In this document: one piece after another, positions 41,622 to 52,595 of the stretch
Layout: the number at the start of each line of letters is the position of its first letter
Numbering within the stretch: position 1 is the stretch's first letter
Source of the DNA: a bacterium
GTDB lineage: Bacteria > Chloroflexota > Anaerolineae > Caldilineales > Caldilineaceae
Assembly (NCBI GenBank): GCA_016124945.1
Contig: WGMT01000044.1
Location: 1 to 64,000, forward strand
Direction of reading: 5' to 3'
Length of the DNA: 64,000 bases
The notes under the pieces: generated by a model
What the model was told of the DNA's origin: nothing
The model's input: the letters and a program-made list of their open reading frames with translations, nothing else
Databases searched by the model: none
Translations under genes and position numbers: made by a program

Positions 41622-43082
41622 TCAATCTTCTTCCAAAACGCGGGGAAAGGCTTGTTTCCACTGGCGGCGGCTGCCGAAGGAGCCATTGCTGCCGAACGAC
41701 TCGTTCTGGGGCTGGCTGGTGTCGGCCTGTCCGCCTTGCCACTGGTGACGGCTACCGAAGGAACCATTGCTGCCGAACGACTCGTTCTGGGGCTGGCTGG
41801 TGTCGGCCTGTCCGCCCTGCCACTGGTGACGGCTACCGAAGGTGCCGTTGCTGCCGAAACTCGTGTTCTGCGGTTGTGAGGTATCCGGCGTGGACTCCTG
41901 CCAAACGCGATGCTTGCCCAAAGAAGTGCTGCTGCGGTCGCCCGTAGCTGTCCCGCCTTGCCATTGGTGACGGCTACCGAAGGTGCCGTTGCTGCCGAAA
42001 CTCGTGTTCTGCGGTTGTGAGGTGTCTGCCTCTCTACCTTGCCACTGATGACGACTGCCAAAGGTACCGTTGCTGCCGAAATACGGGTTCTGCAACCCAA
42101 ATGTCTCAGCGGTGCCCGCCTGCCACTGCTGGCGGCTACCAAAGGAACCGTTGCTGCCGAAACTGGTATTCTGCGTCTGCCTTAGTCCGCTCTCTGTGTC
42201 TTTAGAAGGGCTGTGGGGCAGAAAACCGCGTTGTTGACCGGCGATGGCGTACGGATTGGCCAGTCGATTAGAAAATTCCTGCCGTTTCTGATTTTTTGAT
42301 TTGCGAAACGGTGAGTAGACAAAGTTTTCCGGCTGTGCGTACGCCCACTCTTGCGGCGGTTGGTTGGCCTGCTGTTGTGTGACCCGGTCGATTTCATCTG
42401 AGACTTTGCCGTAAAGTTTTTGCAGACGCCCGCCATTCCCCAGCAGTGCGTTGAGCAAAGTTCCGTTCATGTCTTTGGCGATTTTGCCTCGGCGTGCATT
42501 GGCGCTGAACTCATCCCCGATGCCGCCCTCTCCGTCATGCACCACTCGATCAATGTGCCACAGGCTTTTGAGTGCTTGGTATAGTTTGTCGATCCAAAAG
42601 TTGATGCCCTGGAGCAAGTCGAGTTGTTGATCGAAGTTGGTGTCGTTTTGGGGGATGGTGTTGTAGAGGTTCAGCAACTCTACCAACTTTTCGTAACGCT
42701 TGCTGACATTCTGGTACAGGGATTGGGTATCTGATCCAATGTTCCCGTTGGTCGACTGGTCGTTGTAGTAGGTTACTTTGCGAATGAGCGGTTGCAAGAC
42801 TTTGTCTTCGGAGAAGCTCTGCTCTTTGCGCTGAATTGTCGGCGTTGCAGATGCACTGACGCGTTGCGATTGAATGATGGGATGAATGAGACCGATGGTG
42901 GCTTGATTGCCGATTGAGCGTTGCAGGGTGTCAATGTCTGCTACCTGCAAGGATGTCGGATCCTCTTGCGCACGTTGAATCGTGAGGCGAACCTGTGCCG
43001 AAGATGCTCTCGCAGCGGTCACTGCGCGCCCATTTTGCTTTGAACCTACATCGGCGCGTTGACCGTAATTCGCTCTAGGCAC
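41622..43082 (-). CDS. Repeat protein with GNQA motif, resembling contractile-injection-system cargo proteins
   Basis: 486 residues from GTG 43082 (AAAGGA six bases upstream); the longer frame to 43160 crosses a tandem repeat. The N-terminus is basic and Q/A-rich, then LQRSIGNQATIGLI, a motif (LQRxxGNxA) that recurs at the start of proteins, often with DUF4157, linked to extracellular contractile injection systems. A helical middle (about 100-290) follows. The C-terminal 180 residues are six 27-residue repeats with core SFGSNGTFGSRHQWQGG. No signal peptide or membrane helix. I infer an exported effector, adhesive or structural protein; no injection-system genes lie in the window. Confidence 0.7.
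   Translation of the reverse strand: MPRANYGQRADVGSKQNGRAVTAARASSAQVRLTIQRAQEDPTSLQVADIDTLQRSIGNQATIGLIHPIIQSQRVSASATPTIQRKEQSFSEDKVLQPLIRKVTYYNDQSTNGNIGSDTQSLYQNVSKRYEKLVELLNLYNTIPQNDTNFDQQLDLLQGINFWIDKLYQALKSLWHIDRVVHDGEGGIGDEFSANARRGKIAKDMNGTLLNALLGNGGRLQKLYGKVSDEIDRVTQQQANQPPQEWAYAQPENFVYSPFRKSKNQKRQEFSNRLANPYAIAGQQRGFLPHSPSKDTESGLRQTQNTSFGSNGSFGSRQQWQAGTAETFGLQNPYFGSNGTFGSRHQWQGREADTSQPQNTSFGSNGTFGSRHQWQGGTATGDRSSTSLGKHRVWQESTPDTSQPQNTSFGSNGTFGSRHQWQGGQADTSQPQNESFGSNGSFGSRHQWQGGQADTSQPQNESFGSNGSFGSRRQWKQAFPRVLEED
41658..42185. repeat. 81-bp tandem repeat array in the repeat-protein gene
   Basis: Units begin with ccactgg/ccattgg at 41658, 41739, 41820, 41961, 42042 and 42123. The step is 81 bases except between 41820 and 41961, where a 60-base degenerate unit (coding STSLGKHRVWQESTPDTSQP) is inserted. 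The two units nearest the C-terminus are almost identical at DNA level, which indicates recent duplication. Confidence 0.9.
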
Positions 43083-43149
43083 AATGATTCCTTTGGTTAT
43101 GTTTAATCTTACTGGGATAGCGGTATACCTAACAAGAAAGGTATTGCAT

Positions 43150-43201
43150 GTCAACCGCACCGGGTCAACCGCACTGGGTCAACCGCACTGGGTCAACCGC
43201 A
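43150..43201. repeat. 14-bp tandem repeat upstream of the repeat-protein gene
   Basis: gtcaaccgcaccgg, gtcaaccgcactgg, gtcaaccgcactgg, gtcaaccgca: nearly four units between the dam stop and the repeat-protein start, at about 70-120 bases before the GTG. Confidence 0.9.
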
Positions 43202-43212
43202 AGGAAGCTTAA

Positions 43213-44127
43213 TTAGATTACAATTTGTTGGTTATACACAATTAACTCGTTGACTTCGCCGCGCTTTGATGCGTTGCTATTGATCATGCGCTTTGCCTGG
43301 GCAATATCAATGCGAAAATTGGCATAAATTTCGCGGGTGAAGGGTGTGTCTGAGTTGTTGAGGACAAAGGCGACGCCACGCTGATCCAGTGTGTGCAGCC
43401 AATCGGCCAGGCGTCGTTGTTGCTCTGCGGGGAAGTCGAGGCGGGTGTAGCTGGTGAAGTTGGCGGTGGTGCTGACGGGGAAGTAGGGTGGATCCAAGTA
43501 GACAAAATCGCCGGGCCGTGCCTGATCGAGGACGTGTGCGAAGTCGGCGAGTACAATCTCGGCCCCCTGTAGCAGGCGCGAGGCGTTATAGACTTCGTTG
43601 TGATTGTAGAGCTTGGGCAGTACTTTGCGTCGCCCCCAGGGGACATTAAACCGTCCGCCGCTGTTGACGCGAAAAAGGCCGTTGAAGCCGGTTTTGTTGA
43701 GATACAGGGTACGCGCCGCCACCCAGATGCGATCTTCGTTGCTGCGGGGGATGCCCTGCTCGTCCAGCGCTTCGGGCGTCAGGTCGACAGGTTGGCGGCT
43801 ACGCACATCATAGTAGATCGTCTCAGGATCTTCGCCGCTTTGGTGACGAGCGGCGATATCATCCACGGCAGCCATCAGTTGGTCGGGATGGGAACGGACC
43901 ACGCTGTAGAAGTTAACCAATTCAGGGTTGACGTCACCCAGTAGCGCCCGCGCCGGTCGCAAGTGAAAGTAGACGGCAGCGCCGCCGATGAAGGGTTCGA
44001 TGAGCCGATCATAGTGGGGCGGGAAGTAGGGCTGGATTTGCGCCAGCAATTGGGTTTTGCCACCTGCCCACTTGAGCAGCGGCGCTGTAGGGCCGATGGG
44101 CTGGGTTTCGTCTTTGGGCGAATGCAC
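43213..44127 (-). CDS. dam: DNA adenine methyltransferase, Dam/M.DpnM type (D12 class)
   Basis: 304 residues. WAGGKTQLLAQI (motif X), EPFIGGAAVYFHL (motif I), LYLNKTGFNGLFRVNSGGRF and LDPPYFPVS (catalytic DPPY, 212-215) are the N6-adenine alpha-class set of Dam-like enzymes. No restriction endonuclease gene is adjacent, so it is solitary. The target may be GATC, but the sequence does not prove it. It lies in a minus-strand run with pyrophosphatase, MBL hydrolase and YbjN-like genes upstream (29-base gap to the latter). Confidence 0.9.
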   Translation of the reverse strand: MHSPKDETQPIGPTAPLLKWAGGKTQLLAQIQPYFPPHYDRLIEPFIGGAAVYFHLRPARALLGDVNPELVNFYSVVRSHPDQLMAAVDDIAARHQSGEDPETIYYDVRSRQPVDLTPEALDEQGIPRSNEDRIWVAARTLYLNKTGFNGLFRVNSGGRFNVPWGRRKVLPKLYNHNEVYNASRLLQGAEIVLADFAHVLDQARPGDFVYLDPPYFPVSTTANFTSYTRLDFPAEQQRRLADWLHTLDQRGVAFVLNNSDTPFTREIYANFRIDIAQAKRMINSNASKRGEVNELIVYNQQIVI

Positions 44128-44156
44128 AGGCTGGGCCGTGGGTGTAATGTTTGTGG

Positions 44157-44573
44157 TTAAAACTTGGCGGATCGATAGCCCAACTGTGTGGCGGTGCGCG
44201 CCACTTCGTGGGCCAACTGTTCGGTGTAGTAGACCATCGTATCGAGGACGGCGGCAAAGCCGGCGTAGCTGATGTCGGTTTGAGGCAGATCGGCCAGCAG
44301 ATTGACGTCGCCATCTTCATCTATGGTAAAACGCACCAGCCGCATCTGTTGGTTCAGTCCGAGCAGAGCCTTGTAGAGCACTGGAGTACATTCCGGCCGT
44401 GGCCGCGGCGCAAAAGGACTGATGGCGAAATGTAGCCAGTCGTCGGCCGCTGCTACGTAGAGATCAAAGTCTTCTTCGCGTTCGGTGGCAAAAGACGACA
44501 ACCAGACATTTGTGTCAACTTGCTGCGACGTCCATTCGTGTTTTTCGAAAAAGGTGGAAATGTCCAGGATCAT
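44157..44573 (-). CDS. YbjN / type III-chaperone-fold protein
   Basis: 138 residues from the ATG at 44573, which overlaps the MBL gene stop (ATGA). It has an alpha/beta pattern with LYVAAADDWLHFAISPFAPR, LLGLNQQMRLVRFTIDEDGD and VNLLADLP, as in YbjN-domain proteins that share the CesT/secretion-chaperone fold. Family members bind partner proteins; function here unknown. Coupled translation suggests a link with the MBL hydrolase. Confidence 0.7.
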   Translation of the reverse strand: MILDISTFFEKHEWTSQQVDTNVWLSSFATEREEDFDLYVAAADDWLHFAISPFAPRPRPECTPVLYKALLGLNQQMRLVRFTIDEDGDVNLLADLPQTDISYAGFAAVLDTMVYYTEQLAHEVARTATQLGYRSAKF

Positions 44574-45307
44574 GCAGCGCGTCCAGGTTCGGTTTCGTAG
44601 ATTTGGTCGATCAGCCCTTTCACTGCGTCCGACGCGTTTTCGCGGATGGGGTCGCCGTGACCGAAGACAATGGTGTCGTAGTCTGCGCCGTACTTTTTCC
44701 ACAACTTCCAGATGCTACGGTGGGCGTTGTCCATGTTGGGTGTAAAGATGGGCGGCGGCCCCGACAGGGGCCCGGTGCGTGTGTTAAGCGCATCCCCGGC
44801 AATGAGAAAACGTTTTTCTGGATGTAGCAACGATATATGACCGGGTGTGTGGCCCGGCGTGTGGATCATCACAAAACCTTCGGGTAGCCGATCGCCGTCT
44901 ACGTAGATTTCGTCGGGCGAGACTGGTTCCACACGCAAGGCGGGGGCCAGACGCATCAGCGCGAAGAGCGGACTGAGCAGCAAGGCCAGTGGCGTGCCAC
45001 TTGGGCGGCGGCGTTCGGGGTGCTCCAACAGTGCCTTTTCCACAGTATGGCAGGCAACGGGCGCGTGGGTGATACGCTTGATCGCCTTCAGGCTGCCGAC
45101 ATGGTCAATATCAGCATGGGTGACGATAAGCCGTTTGATGTCGCTGGGTTGGTAGCCGATGCGACGCGCGCCGTCGAGAATCTTCGTCTCGTTGCCGGGG
45201 ACGCCAGTGTCGATCAAGCTGACACCGTCTTCCCACTCCCAGAGGTAGACGTGCACCATCGATCCAATTTCATCAACGTCCCAAAGGCCGGGCAAAATCT
45301 CTTTCAT
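44570..45307 (-). CDS. MBL-fold metallo-hydrolase
   Basis: 245 residues from ATG 45307 (AAGGA upstream; TAATG overlap with the pyrophosphatase stop). Zinc ligands: H64-A-D66-I-D68-H69 (HxDxDH), then HTPGHTPGH, the bridging Asp in LIAGDAL and HG at the C-terminus (VFGHGDPI). This is the glyoxalase II / lactonase-like branch. A long hydrophobic insert (SGTPLALLLSPLFALMRLAP) may touch the membrane. Substrate unknown. Confidence 0.88.
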   Translation of the reverse strand: MKEILPGLWDVDEIGSMVHVYLWEWEDGVSLIDTGVPGNETKILDGARRIGYQPSDIKRLIVTHADIDHVGSLKAIKRITHAPVACHTVEKALLEHPERRRPSGTPLALLLSPLFALMRLAPALRVEPVSPDEIYVDGDRLPEGFVMIHTPGHTPGHISLLHPEKRFLIAGDALNTRTGPLSGPPPIFTPNMDNAHRSIWKLWKKYGADYDTIVFGHGDPIRENASDAVKGLIDQIYETEPGRAA

Positions 45308-45849
45308 TAAATATCCTTGAAGCCGAAGCGCTCTTTGTAAAGTTTTTGTGAACGCTGGATTTCTGCCTTGGCAGCCTTGACGTCTTCCCACCCAATCACT
45401 TCGACACTGCTACCTTCGAGATCTTTGTAAACCTGGAAGAAGTGACGCACTTCGTCGAGGTAATGTTGCGGAATGTCTTTGATGTCGTGGTACTCACCGT
45501 GCAGTGGATCGTTGTCGGCAACGGCCAGGATCTTGAAGTCTTCTTCGCCACGATCCAACATGCGGAAAATTCCGATAGGGCGGGCACGGATTACACAGCC
45601 GGGGAATGTCGGTTCTGTCACCATGACAAGAACGTCGAGCGGGTCGCCGTCTTCGCAGAAGGTGCGTGGGATGAGGCCGTAATCGCCGGGGTAGTGGAGC
45701 GACGAATAGAGTACGCGATCTAAAAAGAGCACACCATGCTCTTTGTGGTACTCATACTTATTGCGGCTGCCCTTGGGAATTTCAACAATAGCGTAGATAA
45801 GTTCTGGGGCATTGGGGCCTGTAACGAGTTGACGCCATAGGTTTTCCAT
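45307..45849 (-). CDS. ppa: Inorganic pyrophosphatase (family I)
   Basis: 180 residues with the family I core: VEIPKGSRNKYEYHKEHGVL, LHYPGDYGLIPRTFCEDGDP and DGDPLDVLV (metal-binding Asp residues), ILAVADNDP and the KDLEG segment. It hydrolyses pyrophosphate to drive biosynthesis. AAGGACA precedes the ATG. It is the first gene of a tight run ppa, MBL, YbjN, dam with overlaps of 1 and 4 bases between the first three. Confidence 0.96.
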   Translation of the reverse strand: MENLWRQLVTGPNAPELIYAIVEIPKGSRNKYEYHKEHGVLFLDRVLYSSLHYPGDYGLIPRTFCEDGDPLDVLVMVTEPTFPGCVIRARPIGIFRMLDRGEEDFKILAVADNDPLHGEYHDIKDIPQHYLDEVRHFFQVYKDLEGSSVEVIGWEDVKAAKAEIQRSQKLYKERFGFKDI

Positions 45850-45920
45850 AGAGATTGTCCTTTGATGGATGACGATTCGGGTGCGGCACTGTCCGGCGTA
45901 CGTGAACAGTCGTTTTGTGT

Positions 45921-46199
45921 TTATCGGCGACGGTAGACGCCTAGATGACGCAGCCGAGAGCGGGGGTGATCGATGGCAAGGCGTAGATCGTCCATCGACA
46001 GGCCGGTAGCTGCAGAAAGTTCCATCATGGTGCGGTAAGATTCTTCGCTGAGTTCACCCACACGCTCGCGTTCTTCTTCTGAGAGTTTGTGGCCGATGAG
46101 CATGGTGTCGGTTTCCGCCAGCAGGCGTTGGCGGCAGTCGGTGCAGATCCACGTGTGGCCGATCAGGATCAGGTAGTCGCGTACTCGTTGATCGAGCAT
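45921..46199 (-). CDS. Small helical protein with a CxxC motif, coupled to deoC
   Basis: 92 residues, start ATG overlapping the deoC stop by one base (TGATG). The N-terminus has WICTDCRQRLL (one CxxC), the rest is charged helix (EEERERVGELSEESYRTMME; GLSMDDLRLAIDHPRSRLRH). With a single Cys pair it could bind zinc as a dimer. I do not recognise the family. Coupling to deoC supports it being real. Confidence 0.65.
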   Translation of the reverse strand: MLDQRVRDYLILIGHTWICTDCRQRLLAETDTMLIGHKLSEEERERVGELSEESYRTMMELSAATGLSMDDLRLAIDHPRSRLRHLGVYRRR

Positions 46200-46927
46200 C
46201 AGTACGCGCCTCCCGCATTGTTGGCATTCTCTCCACCCTGACTTTCGCGCATAATTTGTACCCCGGCACTTGCCCCAAGACGGGTGGCCCCTGCCGCAAT
46301 CATGGCCTGGGCGTCGGCAGCGGTGCGAATGCCGCCTGCCGCCTTGACACCCATCGATTCGCCCACTACGCTACGCATAAGGGCTACGTCTTCGACAGTG
46401 GCACCCCCGCTGCTGAAGCCGGTGGACGTCTTGACAAAATCGGCGCCTGCGTCTTGAGTTAGCTTTGATGCACGGCGTTTTTCGTCTTCGCTAAGCAGTG
46501 CAGTCTCGATGATAACCTTGACCAGGACATCGGGATCGGCAGCCCGGGCTGCGCTCACCACCGCGGCAATGTCATGACGTACATCGCCGTCGCGCCCGTC
46601 TTTGAGCCAGCCAATGTTGATCACCATATCCACTTCGGTGGCGCCTGCGGCAATGGCCTCTGTCGTTTCAAATGCCTTTACGCTTGTCAGTGTGGCACCC
46701 AAAGGGAAGCCGATTACAGTACACACCTTCACCGGGCTATTAACCAGCAGTTCGGCACACAATGGCACCCACGTGGGATTAACACAGACACTGGCGAAGC
46801 CAAATTGGCGGGCTTCTTCGCATAGCTTGCGGATGGCCGCTTCGTTGGTCTCGGGTTTGAGGGCGGTGTGATCAATTGTCGATGCCAGCGCCTCAACGGA
46901 AGCCGACAAGTGGGACGATTCAGACAT
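46199..46927 (-). CDS. deoC: Deoxyribose-phosphate aldolase
   Basis: 242 residues, TIM barrel. STIDHTALKPE opens the family pattern; KVCTVIGFPLGA, EVDMVINIGWLKDG, KVIIETALLSEDEKR, and FVKTSTGFSSGGAT with the Schiff-base Lys, then MGVKAAGGIRTAADA. It splits 2-deoxyribose-5-phosphate into acetaldehyde and glyceraldehyde-3-phosphate. AGGAG precedes the ATG. It follows lepB by 18 bases and probably shares its transcript. Confidence 0.96.
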   Translation of the reverse strand: MSESSHLSASVEALASTIDHTALKPETNEAAIRKLCEEARQFGFASVCVNPTWVPLCAELLVNSPVKVCTVIGFPLGATLTSVKAFETTEAIAAGATEVDMVINIGWLKDGRDGDVRHDIAAVVSAARAADPDVLVKVIIETALLSEDEKRRASKLTQDAGADFVKTSTGFSSGGATVEDVALMRSVVGESMGVKAAGGIRTAADAQAMIAAGATRLGASAGVQIMRESQGGENANNAGGAY

Positions 46928-46945
46928 GAATAGACTCCTGAATGC

Positions 46946-47929
46946 TTAGGGACCTTGTGCCATTCCCGGTGTGAAATGCAGATCCGGATGATCGACGAGA
47001 CCGAAGGTCTCTAGCGGGAAGATGGCCAGCCATGCCTGTCCGATCACCAGATCCTGGTTGAGCAGACCCCAGTCGCGTGTGTCGGATGAAGCAGGGCGGT
47101 TGTCGCCCATGACGTAAAGCGTCCCCGATTCCACAATGCGCGGCGACTCGTTCAAAAAGCTCATGGGCATCGTGCCGTATGGTTCGTCGATCATCTGCTC
47201 GTTGACATAGAGCACGCCTTCGCGGATTTCCACCACGTCGCCGGGCAGCCCGATGACACGCTTGATGTAATCTTTGGTGACGTCGCCCGGGTATTTGAAG
47301 ACGATGACATCACCGCGTTGGTATTCACCTAGCCGGTAAGCCAGTTTGTTCACCAACAGATATTCGCCGTTGTGAAAATTCGGCTCCATTGAACTACCTT
47401 CAATGCGGTAGTTCTGAACCGCTACTCGAATCAACAGGAAGATGACAACAGCCAGTACCACTGTTTCCAGTGTTTCACGGGCGATAAGGGCCAGCCAATT
47501 TTCGCTGGGTGCTTCTTCTGTAGGGACGGGGCCTGGCTGATACTCTCCTGCCCACGGCTCAACTTCGTTGGTCACTGCATCTGTTGCCGGGCGTGATGCA
47601 ACAGCCGACTGTAACATGGGCGGGTAGGTCGTGGTTGTTGCCACGGCCTCGCCTGTTGAAAACTCTCTGGGGCCGAAGTCGGCAGCAGTGCTGTCAACGG
47701 GCTGGGTAATTTTGACCTCAGGTTGTAATTCTAAGGTCGTTGGTTGGGATTCCGCATTGGCTGCGCTGGGGAGGTTGTCTTCTGCATTGGGCGCTGTGTC
47801 CACCCGTCCTTCGACGGTGGGAGAAGCCGGCCTACTTATCCCAACTTCGATATCCAGCATGTCCTCGGGATCGGGGGATCCGTTGGTCGGAGATTTTTTC
47901 GCTTCGCTGTTCTGCTCACTCACAAGCAT
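46946..47929 (-). CDS. lepB: Signal peptidase I with long N-terminal extension
   Basis: 327 residues, against about 180-200 for the core enzyme. Residues 1-145 are disordered and rich in P, T, A and E; then one membrane helix (about 153-171), the catalytic Ser180 in EGSSMEPNF and Lys223 in DYIKRVIGLPGD, and GDNRPASSDTRDWG (box E). It removes signal peptides from exported proteins. ATG 47929 lies only three bases from AAGGA, so GTG 47923 may be the true start. The cytoplasmic extension has no counterpart I know. Confidence 0.93.
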   Translation of the reverse strand: MLVSEQNSEAKKSPTNGSPDPEDMLDIEVGISRPASPTVEGRVDTAPNAEDNLPSAANAESQPTTLELQPEVKITQPVDSTAADFGPREFSTGEAVATTTTYPPMLQSAVASRPATDAVTNEVEPWAGEYQPGPVPTEEAPSENWLALIARETLETVVLAVVIFLLIRVAVQNYRIEGSSMEPNFHNGEYLLVNKLAYRLGEYQRGDVIVFKYPGDVTKDYIKRVIGLPGDVVEIREGVLYVNEQMIDEPYGTMPMSFLNESPRIVESGTLYVMGDNRPASSDTRDWGLLNQDLVIGQAWLAIFPLETFGLVDHPDLHFTPGMAQGP

Positions 47930-48080
47930 CGTTCCTTAAAGCAGGGGGCTGCCTTCCTGCCTGCGACCCCGCAACGAACCAATCACAATTCCGCCGATCT
48001 AGAGGATGCCGGCGGCAAGCCAATGGGCATTATATCACCCGGTATAGTCGCTCACAAGGCGACATAGGTCAGGGATTATA

Positions 48081-48177
48081 CCAAATTATCCCAAGGAATA
48101 ACCCAAATATCCCAAGTTTAACCAAAAATAAACCAAATAACCCAAATTTTATCCCAAGTATCCCAAGAGAAAACCAA
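48081..48177. repeat. Ten CCAA boxes at about 10-bp spacing
   Basis: In an AT-rich intergenic tract the word ccaa (mostly cccaa) begins at 48081, 48091, 48103, 48112, 48122, 48133, 48142, 48154, 48163 and 48174: steps of 9 to 12 bases, mean about 10.3. The tract lies 150-250 bases before the lepB start and just after the stop of the AlbA_2 gene. Periodicity near one helical turn puts all boxes on one DNA face. Confidence 0.85.
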
Positions 48178-48204
48178 GTAATCCTTTGAACCCATCCATC
48201 TTTG

Positions 48205-49578
<1,374 letters not shown>

Positions 49579-49595
49579 AGGCCGGCCTTGTGTCC

Positions 49596-52262
<2,667 letters not shown>

Positions 52263-52320
52263 TCATTCTCTCCTTGCGAAGCGGACGGATGAGTCTGGCA
52301 AAGAACGCTTTCGCTCACTG

Positions 52321-52389
52321 TAATGCGTAATTCGTAATGCGTAACCCAGAAACTCGTCTAGCCGGTTACGCATTACGCATTACGGATTA
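52321..52389. repeat. Word-built inverted repeat upstream of gyrA
   Basis: 52321-52346 and 52364-52389 are complementary at about 23 of 26 positions; words taatgcg/cgtaatgcg. Spacer 17 bases. It stands 58 bases before the gyrA start. The rest of 52263-52585 (to 52533) is AT-rich, without a gene. Confidence 0.8.
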
Positions 52390-52533
52390 CGCTTTGCCCG
52401 CCAAGCGATTGGATAACAAGGAAATTCGACGGGTTCTGCCGTCGAATCACAGATATAAATTATACCCGAATTTGGGAAATTCACATAACGGGAGGTACTA
52501 GTACTGTGGAACATACGTGCGGAGAGAAAAGGA

Positions 52534-52595
52534 GGAAAATCAAAAAGGCAAGCGGCTAAGTGTTGCGCAAAGTATTGCGCAACACTTAGCCGCTT
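52534..52595 (-). terminator. Terminator of the M28 peptidase gene, including its stop codon
   Basis: 52550-52570 and 52575-52595 form a perfect 21-bp stem with loop agta. On the minus strand it is followed by GCCTTTTTGATTTT. The TAA stop of the peptidase gene (52586-52588) lies within the 5' arm. Confidence 0.9.

Noticed and set aside
43213..44127. Complete restriction-modification system
   Set aside because: Only the Dam-type methylase is present; neighbours have no endonuclease motif.
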